Shown here in pieces: positions 36,610 through 49,409 of a stretch of 64,000 nucleotides of DNA. The translations under genes and the position numbers were made by a program. The stretch's first letter is position 1; each line of letters opens with the position of its first letter. The stretch comes from Cardinalis cardinalis (lineage: Eukaryota > Chordata > Aves > Passeriformes > Cardinalidae), in NCBI GenBank assembly GCA_014549065.1, contig JACDOX010000004.1:4625986-4689985 (forward strand), in the 5' to 3' direction. The notes beneath the pieces were generated by a model. It was given only the letters and a program-made list of their open reading frames with translations. It was not told where the DNA came from and did no database searches.

Positions 36610-39600
36610 GGCTGGAACATCTAGAGAAGAGCTGGAANAAGTGCTAACAATAAGAGCAGCACTCATACAGGAAAAGCTTGGTCTAATCAAAACAGTTAAA
36701 CACAATCCTAACAAGTTAAAACTCTGTGTCATCATTACACAACAATAAATGACAGCTAGATCCCACACACTGTATTTCCTGAATTCAGGCTAAACTAAGC
36801 TAAGTTCATGATATCTGAACAATTCAAAACAGCATGAAAGAAATTCAGTAGCACTGTAAATGAAGAACTCTGGCACACTTTCATCCGAGAGAAGGGAAAG
36901 GGCAAGCACTATTCCCTTTCCAGCATCTGTATCACAGCACATGGGGTGACAAGACACCCCAGTTACCAGCTGCAGAGGAAGCCTTCTTTATCTACTTGAA
37001 TTTTATTTGCAGATAGAACTAAAATAAAGCAAGAGCTTTTTTTTAAAGTCACACAGTAATATGTAGAACATAAACAGATATTTGATTTAATTAGTTAGGA
37101 CCTAAAAGATGACACAGTTTTAACGCGCAGTACTTTGTTGACCTCTGTTAAAAAGAATTGCAGCAACCACTCAAGGCTGATTACTTGCATGGACTGGAAC
37201 CATACAAAACAAACAAGACAGCTAAATTCTTACTGTGATCTATTCAGACTGCAGATCTGTCTACATGTATGCCTTGCTGAGGTGAACTTGGTAAAAAAAT
37301 ACTGTAAAAAGAGTAAAATACAGCCTAAATCCCAACATGATATAAGCTGCAGCCACCTCACAGATGTGCATGCAGATTCCAAACCTTTACAATGAGACCC
37401 TGATTCAAAAATAGGTTCCAGAACTTGCACTGCTCTTTGTCTTCCAACACATATTCTCCTCTTTATTCCCCTTCATCCAGTACCTTAGCCCCTATCTCCA
37501 GTACTGTAAACCTGGACGCTGGGTCCCACTTCCTCTTAATTTTTACAACAGTGTAGCTCCAGTTGTCCCACCCTGGCACACTACTCAAGGCACAACAGTG
37601 CTTTTTCACATCTTTCACACATCCCACAGCAACTGCAGACCACAAAGTTGTGGNTTCTATGACTCATGAAAGACAAAGTAATCTTGTAAGCTGTAGAAAT
37701 GGAAAAAACATGCAAAAAACATATCCATGAGACAAAATGCATCAAAAGACATGAGATCAACAAGGAAAGGAATTAAAACACCTCTGATTCTTTTCCAAGT
37801 TATTTTGTGGTTGGACTTCATCTTAAAGGGCTTTTCCAACTTAAAGGTTTCTCTGACTGTCACGTCCAGAAATCTTTTACTGCTCTGTTAATTACAGAGT
37901 CATTTGGAAGAAATATTTACTAACTCCAAAGTGTTGGGGTTTTTTTATGGGNCTAGTGTGATTTTGGGGTTGATTAATTTTTTTAATTCATTAGCAATCT
38001 ATTTCTAAATAATTCACTATAGCTTGCACATTAAGGCCAAGATTCAAAGCACTTCTAACTCTGTAGTTCTCTCTCTTTCCCCTGCAATGGCATTGGGATT
38101 AAAAGTATTAAGATGGTGCTAAGAGAAGAGCTACAAATACCAGGGGCTATTCAGCACAGGTAATAGAAAAGAAGTTTTAGTTTAGCCTAAACAGAAAAAG
38201 TTAGCACAAGGGTTTATGTTGACTATACACCTACATCCTCTCACATGCCTACTTTATGAGCACAACAAACAAACTTTTTCCCACTCTTTAATATTTTCTG
38301 CAGCTTCTTTGCTGTAATAGTCTCTTTAGTTCAATTTCTGACCAAGTAAGAGCCACATAAGCATCAGACATACTCACACTGACTGGTTTGTTTGAGGACC
38401 ATTAAATACATTGCATATGACTACCAGTGTTAGATTTGTATCTTTCTCATTACAGTATCCCCTTCNCATGCCTGCCTGACAATCAGTAGGTCAAATGGCT
38501 TTGTGACTTATTTGGTATCTCGCAGTTCTTATTCCTCAAACCAATCATCTTTCCCATCACAACCCATGTCTGTTTTCTCAGAAAAATTAAATCTCTTCCT
38601 GCATTGCTAAAAAAAAAAAAATTAGACCAATTCCAGTCTTCTGTCAGCTCCTTTAACTTTCTAATCAATTTATAAAGCACAAACTAATACCAACTTATTA
38701 TCTGAATATACATTTTGAAGGGTTTCCTAAGGTTAACACTCAAAGAACAGATTCTTCCCCTGTAAGACACAAAGCCTTCAAGCACATCCTGATGTTCTTA
38801 GCACGAGATGCTGCATGCCCCTGGTGCTCAGCAGCTCAGTGTGCTGCCAAGCACACTCCCACTGCTCAAAGGCAGTTACCCTGTGGGAAAGCAAGTGCAC
38901 ACTAAGAGCACTGTGCTGATGTGCATCTCCATGCCCAAGTGCTGCCCAGGTGCAGTTAACANATCCCATTTCAGAAACAGTGATGAAAAGTTACTGACAG
39001 GAGCAAACAGTTCTGTAGAACTGCTATTGCCATTTTATTTTTAGAAGGCTTTTCACAGATACCCATCAAAGCCGTGTTCTTGCTACCATCATACCATCAT
39101 TCTTGCTACCATTTCCTACACAAGTCAAGCACAAAAAAATCTTTACGACAAGACAATTTTTTTGCTTGATAAAGGCATTGGCATTACAGGCATAAGGCTC
39201 ATTGAGACTAAGGTACCATTAAAATAAGAGGTTTCAGTGAGAGGTTGTAGTGCCCTGGAATACATGTAAATATTCTGTTGTGAATTACACATCTGAATTT
39301 GTCACAATACTCATGATTCTAATAGGCAAATAACTTCAGATTTGGTACACTGAAGTAGAAGGCAGCAAATTCCCAAGTAAAAGGGGGAATTGTGCTGTGG
39401 TCCATTCTTGCTTTCAGGAATGAAATGGACCAAATGGATGGAGGGATAAAGCATTGGCNATAAACTGAAACCCAAATTACACCCAAAATGCAGATCTGAA
39501 ATCCAGTTTTTGCCATTTAGATTACATCAGGTATTGTACTAACAGTCTCCTATTGAAATTAGGCTTGAAACAAAAGTGTACCAAACAGAAATAGCTGATC

Positions 39601-39617
39601 AGGCCAAAAAGCCTCAC
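36610..39617 (-). other. KLHL32 intron next to the BTB-end exon
   Basis: AT-rich intron downstream, in gene sense, of the exon at 39618-39716. A slightly GC-richer patch at about 38790-38970 has mirrored short frames on both strands and no recognised identity. Confidence 0.55.
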
Positions 39618-39716
39618 CTCAATGAGATAGTGAGAACATAAACTGAGAAGCTCCAGCAGCTGCAAATGACTCCCAGCTGCTAGGACGTCCTGTATCACCC
39701 CTGGTTCCAAGAGGAT
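39618..39716 (-). CDS. KLHL32: KLHL32 coding exon, end of BTB/POZ domain (partial gene)
   Basis: On the minus strand, 99 bases encode 33 residues, from ILLEPGVIQDVLAAGSHLQ to LCSHYLIE. This is the C-terminal helical part of the BTB/POZ domain, about residues 105-137 of KLHL32. The acceptor is TTTTCTTCTTTACAG|ATC and the donor is GAG|GTGAGG. The exon is phase 0 at both ends and joins the exon at 49410-49517 so that TGQ is followed by ILLEP, as in mammals. The last codon is GAG (Glu); my recollection of mammalian KLHL32 is Gln here, a one-base difference next to the splice donor. The open frame continues past the donor for some 30 codons, but that extension has no KLHL similarity and is intron. 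Confidence 0.95.
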
Positions 39717-41614
39717 CTGTAAAGAAGAAAATGGAAGGTTTGTCATCTAGAAGATGTACTCAGAGTACTTGTATAGTATATTAAAGGCCTTTGTTATTTC
39801 AGATATTTAAGTCAACATAAAGAACAGAATACAATAAAGCATATAGGGAAGTCTTTACAGAATAGGGACAGANTTTCTAAAGTCCATCTGAATTTCCCAA
39901 AGGATTTTTAAACTTTTTTTTTTGTTATTTTCTTTTCCCTGTGAGAGTCCCGAAGTCACAATACCCCCTAAATCCTTTGAAAGTAAAGGTGTGCTGTTTA
40001 AGAAGGAGACTTTTCAAAATAACAGAAACTCCTTTTGTTATCTCTATACTTAGATACTTACATAGATACTGATGAATCAGGCCAACAGAATTGACTCACA
40101 AGTCTCCACTAATAATATTATTCATGCATGNAAAACATTTACAGACTAGGAACACCCTGCCTATTCTGCATGGTGCCACTTTATAATTTTCCTAACCACT
40201 GTCTTCATTTGAGAGAGCAGGGCTCTGAAAGCACAATGAGCATGTTGCTGGGGAAGTGCCAGAGAGGGCATGGAAACCAAGACTGATTATTCAGTTACTT
40301 GCTCACATGAAACTCCTACTCATTTCAATTAAAATCATGTACAGGCAGCAGTAAGGATAATTGGGCCACAGCTCATAGACCGCTGTCTTGGGGTCAGCTT
40401 GTTANAGCATCCCTTTTGGGACACAAAAATGTCTCTGGGAATATGGACACTGGTCAGCTTCTTATTAGCAATCAGATTACAAACTATCTATATTAAAATC
40501 TTTTAAGTAGCACAACATCAAAAAAAAATCAGAAATGCATGATAAAAATGAAATTTTCAAAGCTGCTTGCTATATTCAATTTTATCCTTGCACTTCCCCT
40601 GGCAACTCTGGTTTCACACCACATGAGGTCACTCTCTCACTGCTCCACAGGGAAGCAAAGCTTGCTTTCAGATTCTTTTCTTTCTGCCCACACAATTCAG
40701 TTTTATCTCATAGCATCATTTGTATACCTCAAGTGCAATGGAATAAGGAAAAGGGAAAACAAAAGGAAAGATACTCAAATGCATCTTTTGTAGTTTAACT
40801 ATTTTTAAGGGAAATGAAAAACAGTGCATGCATTTCTTCAAGCAAAACCACAAAGCATTTCCAACATAGTGGATATATTAGGAGGAGGAGAAAAAGGGAT
40901 TGATCCTTGCTTATATCAAGAACTCATTCACACTGAGTTCTGGCAGCATATGAAATCCTTAATTGCTTGTGNAAATCACTACATTTATTATACTAGGTTT
41001 TAAGTGAACATAATATGTCATTTACATACTATATAAAACATGAAGGTTCTTTATCTAGCCAGAAATTCATGTAAGGATCCTACTGTAAATGACAAGCAGG
41101 CCCAGCACATTCCAGGTTTTTGGCTGGAAAACTACTGAGGTTGCTGTGAATGATCAGAGGTAGTTGAACAGAAACTTAGGATGGAATTTCAGTAACAAAA
41201 ATATTTGCAACAGACACAGATATTAAAAAAAAACCCAAACAAAATAATAAAAGCATGTCAGTCTCAAGTATTTTCAAGTGAGAACTCAAGGTCAGACTAA
41301 ACAAGCTGGTATAGACCCTGCAGGTTTTTTTATTCAGACATGATTGACACTGAGGAAGCTGCCATCCTCTGGCACATTACTTACTGTCAGCCAGAGAACT
41401 AGAACTCTAAGCAGATTAGTACCTTGTAGGCATAGACAAACTGTATCTAACTGCAATAATATTCATGTATTTTAAAGCTACAGCAATCCATTTACAAATA
41501 ATACTAGCAGCACTCTGAGATAAGAAGTAGGACAAGAGGCAAGGAGGGTGGCTGGCTACTGTCTAGAGATGATTTGCACAAAGTCAGCAACAAAAGTTCA
41601 TTTCAAGGTGGCAG

Positions 41615-41652
41615 ATGTATTTCCTACATGGAAATACATGTAGGAAATACAT
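41615..41652. repeat. Perfect inverted repeat, 16-bp arms
   Basis: ATGTATTTCCTACATG at 41615-41630 and CATGTAGGAAATACAT at 41637-41652 are exact reverse complements separated by GAAATA. A short direct echo (ACATGGAAAT) continues to about 41658. Confidence 0.93.
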
Positions 41653-42067
41653 GGAAATGGTCTTCCATTTTTACAGCCCTCCTTACCATGCAAGCTATAT
41701 TCTACTGAGAAAACAGAATCACTTTTGTGTTTCCCAAGATAAGGGAGGAAAGTCTAGATTATCTTTTCACAAAACTTAGCTTTAAAGTGAACTATCTGAA
41801 CTTTTATTCAATACTCATTTGGATACAGGCAAAAAATACTATTTCACCTATGCTAAATGTTCACCATTGGGAAACTGCATGCTGGCAAAATCCACAAGGA
41901 AAAGAAAATGATAAGTAAAGAAGGAAGAAAATATTGCAAGCCTTCCCTCTACTGAAACTGGGGTAATTCACAATTATTCCACATCTTTGAGCTTTTATAC
42001 ACTAAAGCAATTGATTTTTATTAATTACCAGCATAAGTGTTTATATGTTACACAGGCCTTCCAGCTT

Positions 42068-42127
42068 AATATTAACAGTAAATACCCATAAATACCAAAT
42101 ATTAATAGTAAATGCACATAAATACCA
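42068..42127. repeat. Tandem duplication of a 30-bp unit
   Basis: Two adjacent 30-base units beginning AATATTAA and ending CATAAATACCA are identical at 27 of 30 positions. Confidence 0.9.
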
Positions 42128-42825
42128 CCAAATGCACACCACAAGCACACACAGTGATTGGCTCTCCTCTGCTTGTCTAAATCTCAAAACAATAGATCTG
42201 AGGTCTAAAGAATGATGCTTATTGCAAATTAAGGACAGTGAAACTAAGGTCTACTTTGGATTCACAACTTCAAAATTCATTAGAAATTTTTGTGTGAAAA
42301 AATAGAGAGAAGCTTAATCATTTTCTGTAATCCATCCTCAACCCAAGCATTATGAGGCATAATTACTGGGGCAGAAACTTAAGAGTAATTTGGACTCATC
42401 AAATTCAGNCAAAAACTGCAACCTTCACCAGTGAAGAATGTGCTTTTTTTTTTATAACCAGTCCCATTGTTATAGAAACACAGGGGCCTTAACACCCTGC
42501 CCCATATTTTTACCCTCCAGCCAGCAGTTCAAAACTAGAATTTATTCCCTCTTAGCCCAAGATTTCTTTCTTCCTTTCCCAACTCAACCTGTATCCCCTC
42601 CAACACCTTAGGACTCTGCGTAAGCATGGGAAAATACTGAACTGGTAATATGCATCTTTCTCTCCAATCTTCTTTGAGACTTGTGGCAAGAGAGTGTATA
42701 AGAACCACCACCCTTTCCTCAGGCCTCACCTCCACATTGTCCAGGTCAAAAATGTCCTCCTACTCTTTTAATGTCCCCTGAACCCACCCTCCTACAGCTA
42801 ACAAAGCCCTATAGGCCTAATAAAA

Positions 42826-42848
42826 AACAAACAAACAAACAAACAAAA
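42826..42848. repeat. (CAAA)n microsatellite
   Basis: About five CAAA units in an A-rich context. Confidence 0.85.
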
Positions 42849-43127
42849 AGCCAAAAAAAACCCCAACAACCAAAAATTAAGGTCAGAGCAAAGAGGGCAA
42901 TAACAGCCAAAAAGGAATGAAAAGGAAACTCCTTAAACTGTCCTTTTCAACAAATCAACTTAGAGCCTGAGGGAGAAGGTAAGATCCAGATTAACTGTCA
43001 CATCTGTGGAGTCTCATGAGTTTATATCTGGAAAGAACAACTAGAACATTCTGTTCCCTGAATACTGCAGGCCACTATATTTATCCACACATTTTTAAAG
43101 ACACTAAACAATAGCTGCTTTAGGCCC

Positions 43128-43171
43128 AAGAAGGCTAAACTGCAGGNTGAAGAAGGCTAAACTGCAGGTTG
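43128..43171. repeat. Tandem duplication of a 22-bp unit
   Basis: AAGAAGGCTAAACTGCAGG plus three bases occurs twice in succession. The units are identical apart from one N in the first copy that aligns to T in the second. Confidence 0.9.
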
Positions 43172-43962
43172 AAGATGCACTTTTATCACCTTCATTCCAG
43201 CTACTCATATATCCCCCATATAATTCTCATTCCCATACAGCTGTTTGTGGGACAATGGAAAAGTGAGATGGTGGCATGATTCACATTAAAAATACACCAG
43301 TATTATGCTATAACAGTAAGAAAATATGCAGCCATGCTTAATTTGGGAGAAAATAACTTTCCAAAGACAGCACAGCATACTAGTGTCTTCCCAGTGCTTA
43401 ATACCAAGTTCTCCTAAGTCCCATTTTCCAAGAATAAGGAAAGATGCAGCCCTGTCAGAAAACTCTAGAAAGTACACTGTATGCCTGCCACTCTGATGAA
43501 AAAAAAAATTCCTCCTTGACTCCACTTGCAGTGATCAGCATTTCAAACAAGACAGGCATCAAANACAAGTATCAGTTGTTTTTGCCTGATGGAGATCATT
43601 CTGTGTGCTTAAGAGCAATCAAACACCTTAACTTTTCTTTTAAAGTAATTTAGACTGCATTTCACTCCCAACNAGATAGCACTTCTGCCGTCTCCCTGCT
43701 CATTCATGATTCAGTTGAATNCTAAGCTCCTTGCACATTGACAAGTGCTGCTTCAAAAAAGTGACTGAGGAAAGAATGTTCTAGTCCCCTGCAGGCAACT
43801 GCCCATAGCCCTGGCACACAATGTTTGGTAGCACTTGCTACAAAATCCAGATGCCTCATTAGCCAATGCCAGAAAGCATCATGACCAGCATTTCTCTGAT
43901 ACATCATAATAATTTTCCAGAAAATGAGAAGAAAATCCATGTTAAGTGCACAGCATACACAT

Positions 43963-44315
43963 CATAAAATCATAGAATATTTCAATTTGGAAGGCACCCA
44001 TAAAGATCATCTAGTCCTATCTCCCTGCTATTTGCAGGGCTATCCAAATCTAAACATGTNCAGACACTCCTTGAACTCTGACNAGCTTGGTGTCATGACC
44101 ACTTCCCTGGAGAACCTGTTCCAGTGACCTGCCACCTTTTCATCATGTCCAGCCTGAACTTTCCCTGACATAGCCTCACTCCACCAATTAAGTACCATTA
44201 CTATCATTAAAGANGGTTTGGATAAGCAAGACTCCAAGCAAATTCACTATTCTTTGGGAAGGTGTTTCATTACTTTAATCACTTTCAGCACTAGATAAGC
44301 TCCCTTGCCCCTAGC
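43963..44315 (-). mobile_element. CR1 LINE, diverged 5'-truncated 3' end
   Basis: The plus strand begins AAAATCATAGAATATTTCAA and continues with GGAAGGCACCCATAAAGATC, ATCTAGTCC, CCAGTGACCTGCCACC and TTTCCCTGACATAGCC. This is a diverged reverse complement of the CR1 3' region, so the element reads on the minus strand. The 5' truncation point is approximate. Confidence 0.8.
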
Positions 44316-47300
44316 TAAATTCCTGTCCAGAGCAAATAAAAAGTGAAATATTCAAATTTCTCTACAATTAACTACATAAAGTGAGTTAATTAAAGNTCTG
44401 TATTAGTCTAAGACTTTTAGGCAATCTGCAGCTGAACTGTGAACCTAGGACCTAGTAGCTGTAACCCCTAGTGCTAGATANAGAAAAAAGACTATCCTGA
44501 GAGAAGTGAAAACTGAAGTGTCCAAATCTAAGTATCAAATTCATATTTTTTGCTTTGAAATTGCATTGAAAAATTATATTAAGTATTTACAGTAAGACAC
44601 AGATCTGCTATATTTAGTTATCCATCACTTTGGCATATTGTCCCCCAGTAGAAAAGAGCTGAATTCACTTTTGCTAGGGACAGCAGGTNATTTAATTGAA
44701 TCATTTTAATCTAAAAGCAGCCACAAGAGAGGATGAACACAATAAGGGGCACTAAGATATTGACAGCTGCCTTACCCTGGTCTTAACTAAAAATGGCAGA
44801 TGAAATACTAGTTGATCACTAGAAAAACTGCCAGGATCAGATGAGGAGGGGAGCAGATGAGAAATTATAAGGAGAAATAGTTGTACTTAGAAATAATAAT
44901 TATTTCTTTACTATTTCTTTACTATCTAAGATCTTTTACTCTTTCATGGCTTTTTTAAAAGAAATAACAAAGCTAAAAGAACAATTTTTAAAAAGGAGCT
45001 GTAAGATAATACTTTAACTAATCAGGGGTTTGTGTGCATGAATTTGAAAAATCATGNGATGGTACTCTACCAATACCTGAAACCTGTTTGGTAAAGTAAT
45101 AATAGCTGTTAGGAGAATGAGAGTTTTCAAACTAACTGAATACAAAATACAGGCAATAGTTAAATATGATCACACCGGAAATGCATTGAAGTAATATTGG
45201 GAGCAACATACCTGGAAATAAAATGAAGTTCTAGATTTGTAACTGGAATAATATACTGNTATTACCTTTATTGAAACACTGCTGCTACATTAGCATTTTG
45301 TGAGTAAAAGAAAACCTGTTAAATATGCTAATAACAAAGTTTAAAGCCTATTTTTGAATCACTGTAAGTGCATCTTTGTATCTGGCTTTCAATAAAAGGA
45401 AACATTTCACCCTGCCACAGTTAGGAAGTAAGGCTGTGTTAATCTTGGGCTAAGAAGGTATAAAAGGACAAATTANCCCAAAATCCACTATGGGAGAAAG
45501 AGCTGAACATAAAAATCCTCATGTATAAGGGCTTCCTCACTAATTTCTGCTTTACTAATTCAGGATAANATTATAACTTAGGGAAGATGTAATTTCTATT
45601 ATTACAAAACCAAAATATTAGAGTTTAGAGGAATAAACACTTAGCAAAATAGGACATAGGAGAACTTGGTATTAAGTACTGAGAAGCCACTAGTGTCCTG
45701 TGCTGTGTTTGGAAAGTTATTTTCTCCCAAATTAATTTCCTGCCTGTGATGCAAAAAAATAAGGACAGGGATTACTTGCTTTTGCAATGTATTCTGAAGT
45801 CCTCAAACAAAATTCTATCTAAATACAAACTATTTTTTACCATAGATTAAAGACATATGATAGAACATATTAACAAAGAAGAAAGATGNAAAGTCTGAAG
45901 CATTTCAGTACACATGGGACTCTATCTGTATTTTTGTTGAATTAGGATCACAATCATCCACTGCAAATTAAAGCCAGTGCTCCCCTGACTTATCAGCCAA
46001 CTGCACTGGCCTATTTAGTGGCTACCCCATTCCTCCAAGATTATGTCTCTTTCTAACCAATTAGTTAAAATTTTAAAAAGTAGTCAAAAAGAGTAGACAA
46101 CAATGCCCATGAGTCTCTGACACAGTGACTTAGGCTCTTGTTTTGACAGCAGGAATTGTAAGCTCCAAACTCTTTGCCTAGAAATGCTTCTCTACATGAG
46201 TATTCTAAAACATACAGTTTGTAAATTTACTGCACTTGATCCATCTCCCTTCCAAGGCACATCTGACACTCACAAAATGCCATTGTGAGAAGAAAGGGAG
46301 AGTAATCTACTCACTGAGACTCTGGCCTGGCCTTACCACTGCCAGCTATGAATTAAAAGAGATAATGACCTAAAAGCCCTCTTGGGAAGAAAGGATACAG
46401 CAACTACAACAGGAAAAAGAGTCACCTAAAAAGGAGAAGAGCTGTATCTCTGAATTCTGAATATGGGGATTACATAGTAAAATGCCTATGGACAAGATGA
46501 AACATCTAAGACATCTTTTGCTGAAGATTTTATTATTAAAGTATTATTGAGAACATACATGCAAAGAACAAAATCAAAGTTTACTGCCATTCCTTTTGTC
46601 AGTTTTTATTTATTTCTGTATCAAAAGTTCTTTNTTTGTAATTATTAAGGACCATAGTTATAAATTAGTTCAGTTAAAGCTATATTATTTATATTTAATT
46701 TGAATTTTGATATATTCTTTTCTTCTGAACAATCAATTTTTCCTATAAAGCAAAATATTTTCAACAATAATTACAATAAGGTACTGTCTGCCTAAGTGGA
46801 CAGGACAATGAAGGTTCTATTTGAAGCCCGCAGGAAGATTTTAAATTAACAAAAAAGAGGCAAGGATGACTGAGTTTAATTACAGATTTCATGGTCATTC
46901 TAAAAATTAAATTTCTTCATTTTAATAACTTTCAAAAATTGCAGACACTAAATATTGCTGTCATGCAATATTAAATATTTCCACCAGATGTCTCCAGCAT
47001 ATTAGTTTACATAGAAAGTTGTACTCAATTTGAAGCACAATGTGCCAAATAGAAGTGTAGTATATNAAAGAAGTAAAGAGAAGAAAGCTGCAACTAATTA
47101 CTTATCTGTTTGGACATGGATATTGATTCACAGTGTAACCTAGGCAAACAGTAATTTTTTTGAACTAACATTTTGGCCAAGTATGCTTGAAAAAAAAAAC
47201 AAAACAAAGAAGAGAGAGAGTTCATGGTTTTGACTTTTAAGAGGCACTTCACATCTTGATACCCATATTTTCAGAGCAATATAAGGTTATATTTGGCATG

Positions 47301-48803
47301 AGTGACTGTCAGATTACTGAGAAATATTTTGTTTGTCTTATTAAAACAANAAGAATTTGCAAATGAAGCTAAAGACAATTCTGTTTTCAGGACTCTGATA
47401 TAAGCATGGAATAATCCAGTTATTTATTAATAGCNTTTGTGGATTACTCCCACTCACTACCTTGAACTGTTCACCCAGATTCTGTCAGAGTCAGAGCACC
47501 AGCAATGCTCAATACAAACACAGTGCCAGAAGAGAATTCCAAGGATGAAAGGGAAACAAGACACTGCTAATTCTCAGACCCACATTTCACTGAGTTGTGC
47601 TTCAAAGGCATCTTTGAACAACTCTTACAGAACCCTTCTCATGTGTCTGTGCATCCAAGTAGCACTTGGTGCATCTGACAGACACGACAGAGCCAGCCTC
47701 GCCTTGTAATCACTTCTATGTANGAGCAGCTACATACGTGCACATCTATATTTAACTCAGGAAACCCACTCACTTATTCAAAGTAGGTTATGCCTGAAAA
47801 TGAGAGACACAAAAGTCTAAAGGCCAAGTGACAGAAGGTACATATTTCCCAGGANTCTGAGGATATTATCCTGGAAGCAACCTAGGGTCATTTGCTGGGT
47901 TACATAAAAGCCACATCCATCCTTTCAAAGTTTCTCAATGTATTTTACATGGGTTTGTTAGACTTTGAATTTTGCAGAAAGATGGGGAATGCCTCCAATC
48001 ACAGCAGATGGGATGNATCAGATAGAAATCAATTACAACCCGTCTTCTAAAATGATACTTTCATTTAACTAGAGTTTTCTCTTCAGAATAATCAACCTAT
48101 AGTTTTAAATTACTAATATGACAATATATAGGTACCTAACATTTTCATTTTAATCAAAGACATTCCATTTTTAACAAAAGCTTTCAACAGAAAGAAAGAA
48201 AAGCATACCGATGACAAGTCATCTTCAGCTAATTCACTAATATAGTTTGGCATCTCTGTTTATCATTTATATCAAAGATATCTTTGAATAAACAATGTTT
48301 TCCAAAGCAGCACAAACTCAATTTTCTTTCAAAGAAATTCAAGTGCTACTCTCCAAGACCAATGCTAAAGCATTACTGTTTTCTGGGCTGGTGACAAAAA
48401 TAGCCCCTTTAATTTTTTCCCCCTTATTTCAATTTAGTTTCCTTTAAAATTAAAAATGAAAAAAAAAAAACAAAAAACCCCACATAAGGCCATCTACTCA
48501 ATTCACAGTATGGAAGCAGATGCCTTAAATTTTTATAACCCAACAACTCTTCAGAATATGATAGTGTGGATTTAAGCCTTCCTTTTCAAAATTAACTAAT
48601 AAACGTCACTANTGCGTCAATGGACTCAACTGCCGTAGTGATATGCCAGAAATAGTTTGGTTATCTAGAATTTTAAAGTCCAAAGCAAAAATAGCTGCAT
48701 ATTCTGAGCTCACNATCCATGAACTCTGAACTGAGACAAAGTCACACAGCAACACTCTCCAAGCATGCAGTGCAGAGATATGGCAGGTCATAAATACTGC
48801 ATT
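44316..48803 (-). other. KLHL32 intron, no recognised feature
   Basis: AT-rich intron. A 90-residue plus-strand frame at 47437-47709 shows no recognised domain. No exon or named repeat was seen. Confidence 0.55.
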
Positions 48804-48850
48804 TTTCCTTTTTTTTTTGTTTTGTTTGTTTGTGGGGTTTTTTGGGTTTT

Positions 48851-48882
<32 letters not shown>

Positions 48883-48897
48883 GGGGGTTTTTTTTGG
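48804..48897. repeat. T/G-rich low-complexity tract with T30 run
   Basis: The tract includes a T30 run at 48852-48881 flanked by G-runs (TGGGG, TTGGG, GGGGGG). In gene sense it is an A/C-rich tract inside the intron, about 0.5 kb after the BTB exon donor. Frames crossing it are artefacts of low complexity. Confidence 0.92.
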
Positions 48898-49146
48898 TAA
48901 GAGGCAGAGGGAAAAGGAGCATCACTCTGCATTTTCTGAAGTACCATAATNAAGANGCATAATACCTATAAGCATTTACAAAGATGCCTCAACTGCATCT
49001 GTCCAGAGAATAAGAGACTACTTTTCCCCTTAATTATATAATTTGTCAAACACAGCAGAGTTNATAAATATTTATTATAAGGGAAACACTTTTCTTTACA
49101 TTTAATTTAGCAAGGAGATTCAACTCACATTAAGATTTTATGAATA

Positions 49147-49198
49147 GTCAGGGAACCGTAAAAAGGGCTTGCAAGCCCTACATGGTTCCTTACCTGAC
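49147..49198. repeat. Inverted repeat with palindromic core
   Basis: The core GGGCTTGCAAGCCC (49165-49178) is a perfect 14-base palindrome. The flanks extend the symmetry: GTCAGG and GGAACC on the left match GGTTCC and CCTGAC on the right, with a small bulge. The whole can fold as one hairpin of about 52 bases. It lies 212 bases into the intron after the BTB exon donor in gene sense. Confidence 0.85.
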
Positions 49199-49220
49199 AA
49201 TGATGCNCATAAAGCAGTGT

Positions 49221-49255
49221 TTTTATTAAACAATCCTTCTGATTGTTTAATAAAA
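49221..49255. repeat. Perfect hairpin, 15-bp arms and 5-base loop
   Basis: TTTTATTAAACAATC (49221-49235) and GATTGTTTAATAAAA (49241-49255) are exact reverse complements separated by CTTCT. The hairpin is 22 bases from the preceding inverted repeat and 154 bases from the exon at 49410. Confidence 0.95.
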
Positions 49256-49409
49256 TCCACCACNGTACACAAAAATTAAGATCTGTTAAATCAAAATAGC
49301 TTGTACTGAGCAGTGCACAANAAAAATATTTTCTAGTATCTTTAAAAAGGTCAATTTTTAATGCAGTTGCTTTTGATCGGGTTTCTTAATTTGAGGAACT
49401 GTACAATAC

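Larger units (their letters stand above)
39717..43962 (-). other. KLHL32 intron (9.7 kb intron, 3' part)
   Basis: AT-rich intron between the BTB-end exon and a CR1 fragment. It holds a long perfect inverted repeat (41615-41652), a 30-bp tandem duplication (42068-42127), a (CAAA)n run and a 22-bp tandem duplication (43128-43171). No coding sequence was recognised. Confidence 0.55.

Noticed and set aside
45030..45060. Minus-strand FKFMHT-like words resembling the KLHL QKFHAHK motif
   Set aside because: They lie between two exons that already join directly, so an N-terminal exon cannot be here, and the match is too short.
48609..48962. 112-residue lysine/asparagine-rich frame and its phenylalanine/glycine-rich mirror
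   Set aside because: Both are translations of the T30/G-rich low-complexity tract.
49147..49255. H/ACA snoRNA made of the two hairpins
   Set aside because: The second stem is perfect and has no internal pseudouridylation pocket, and no convincing H box or terminal ACA is placed correctly on either strand.
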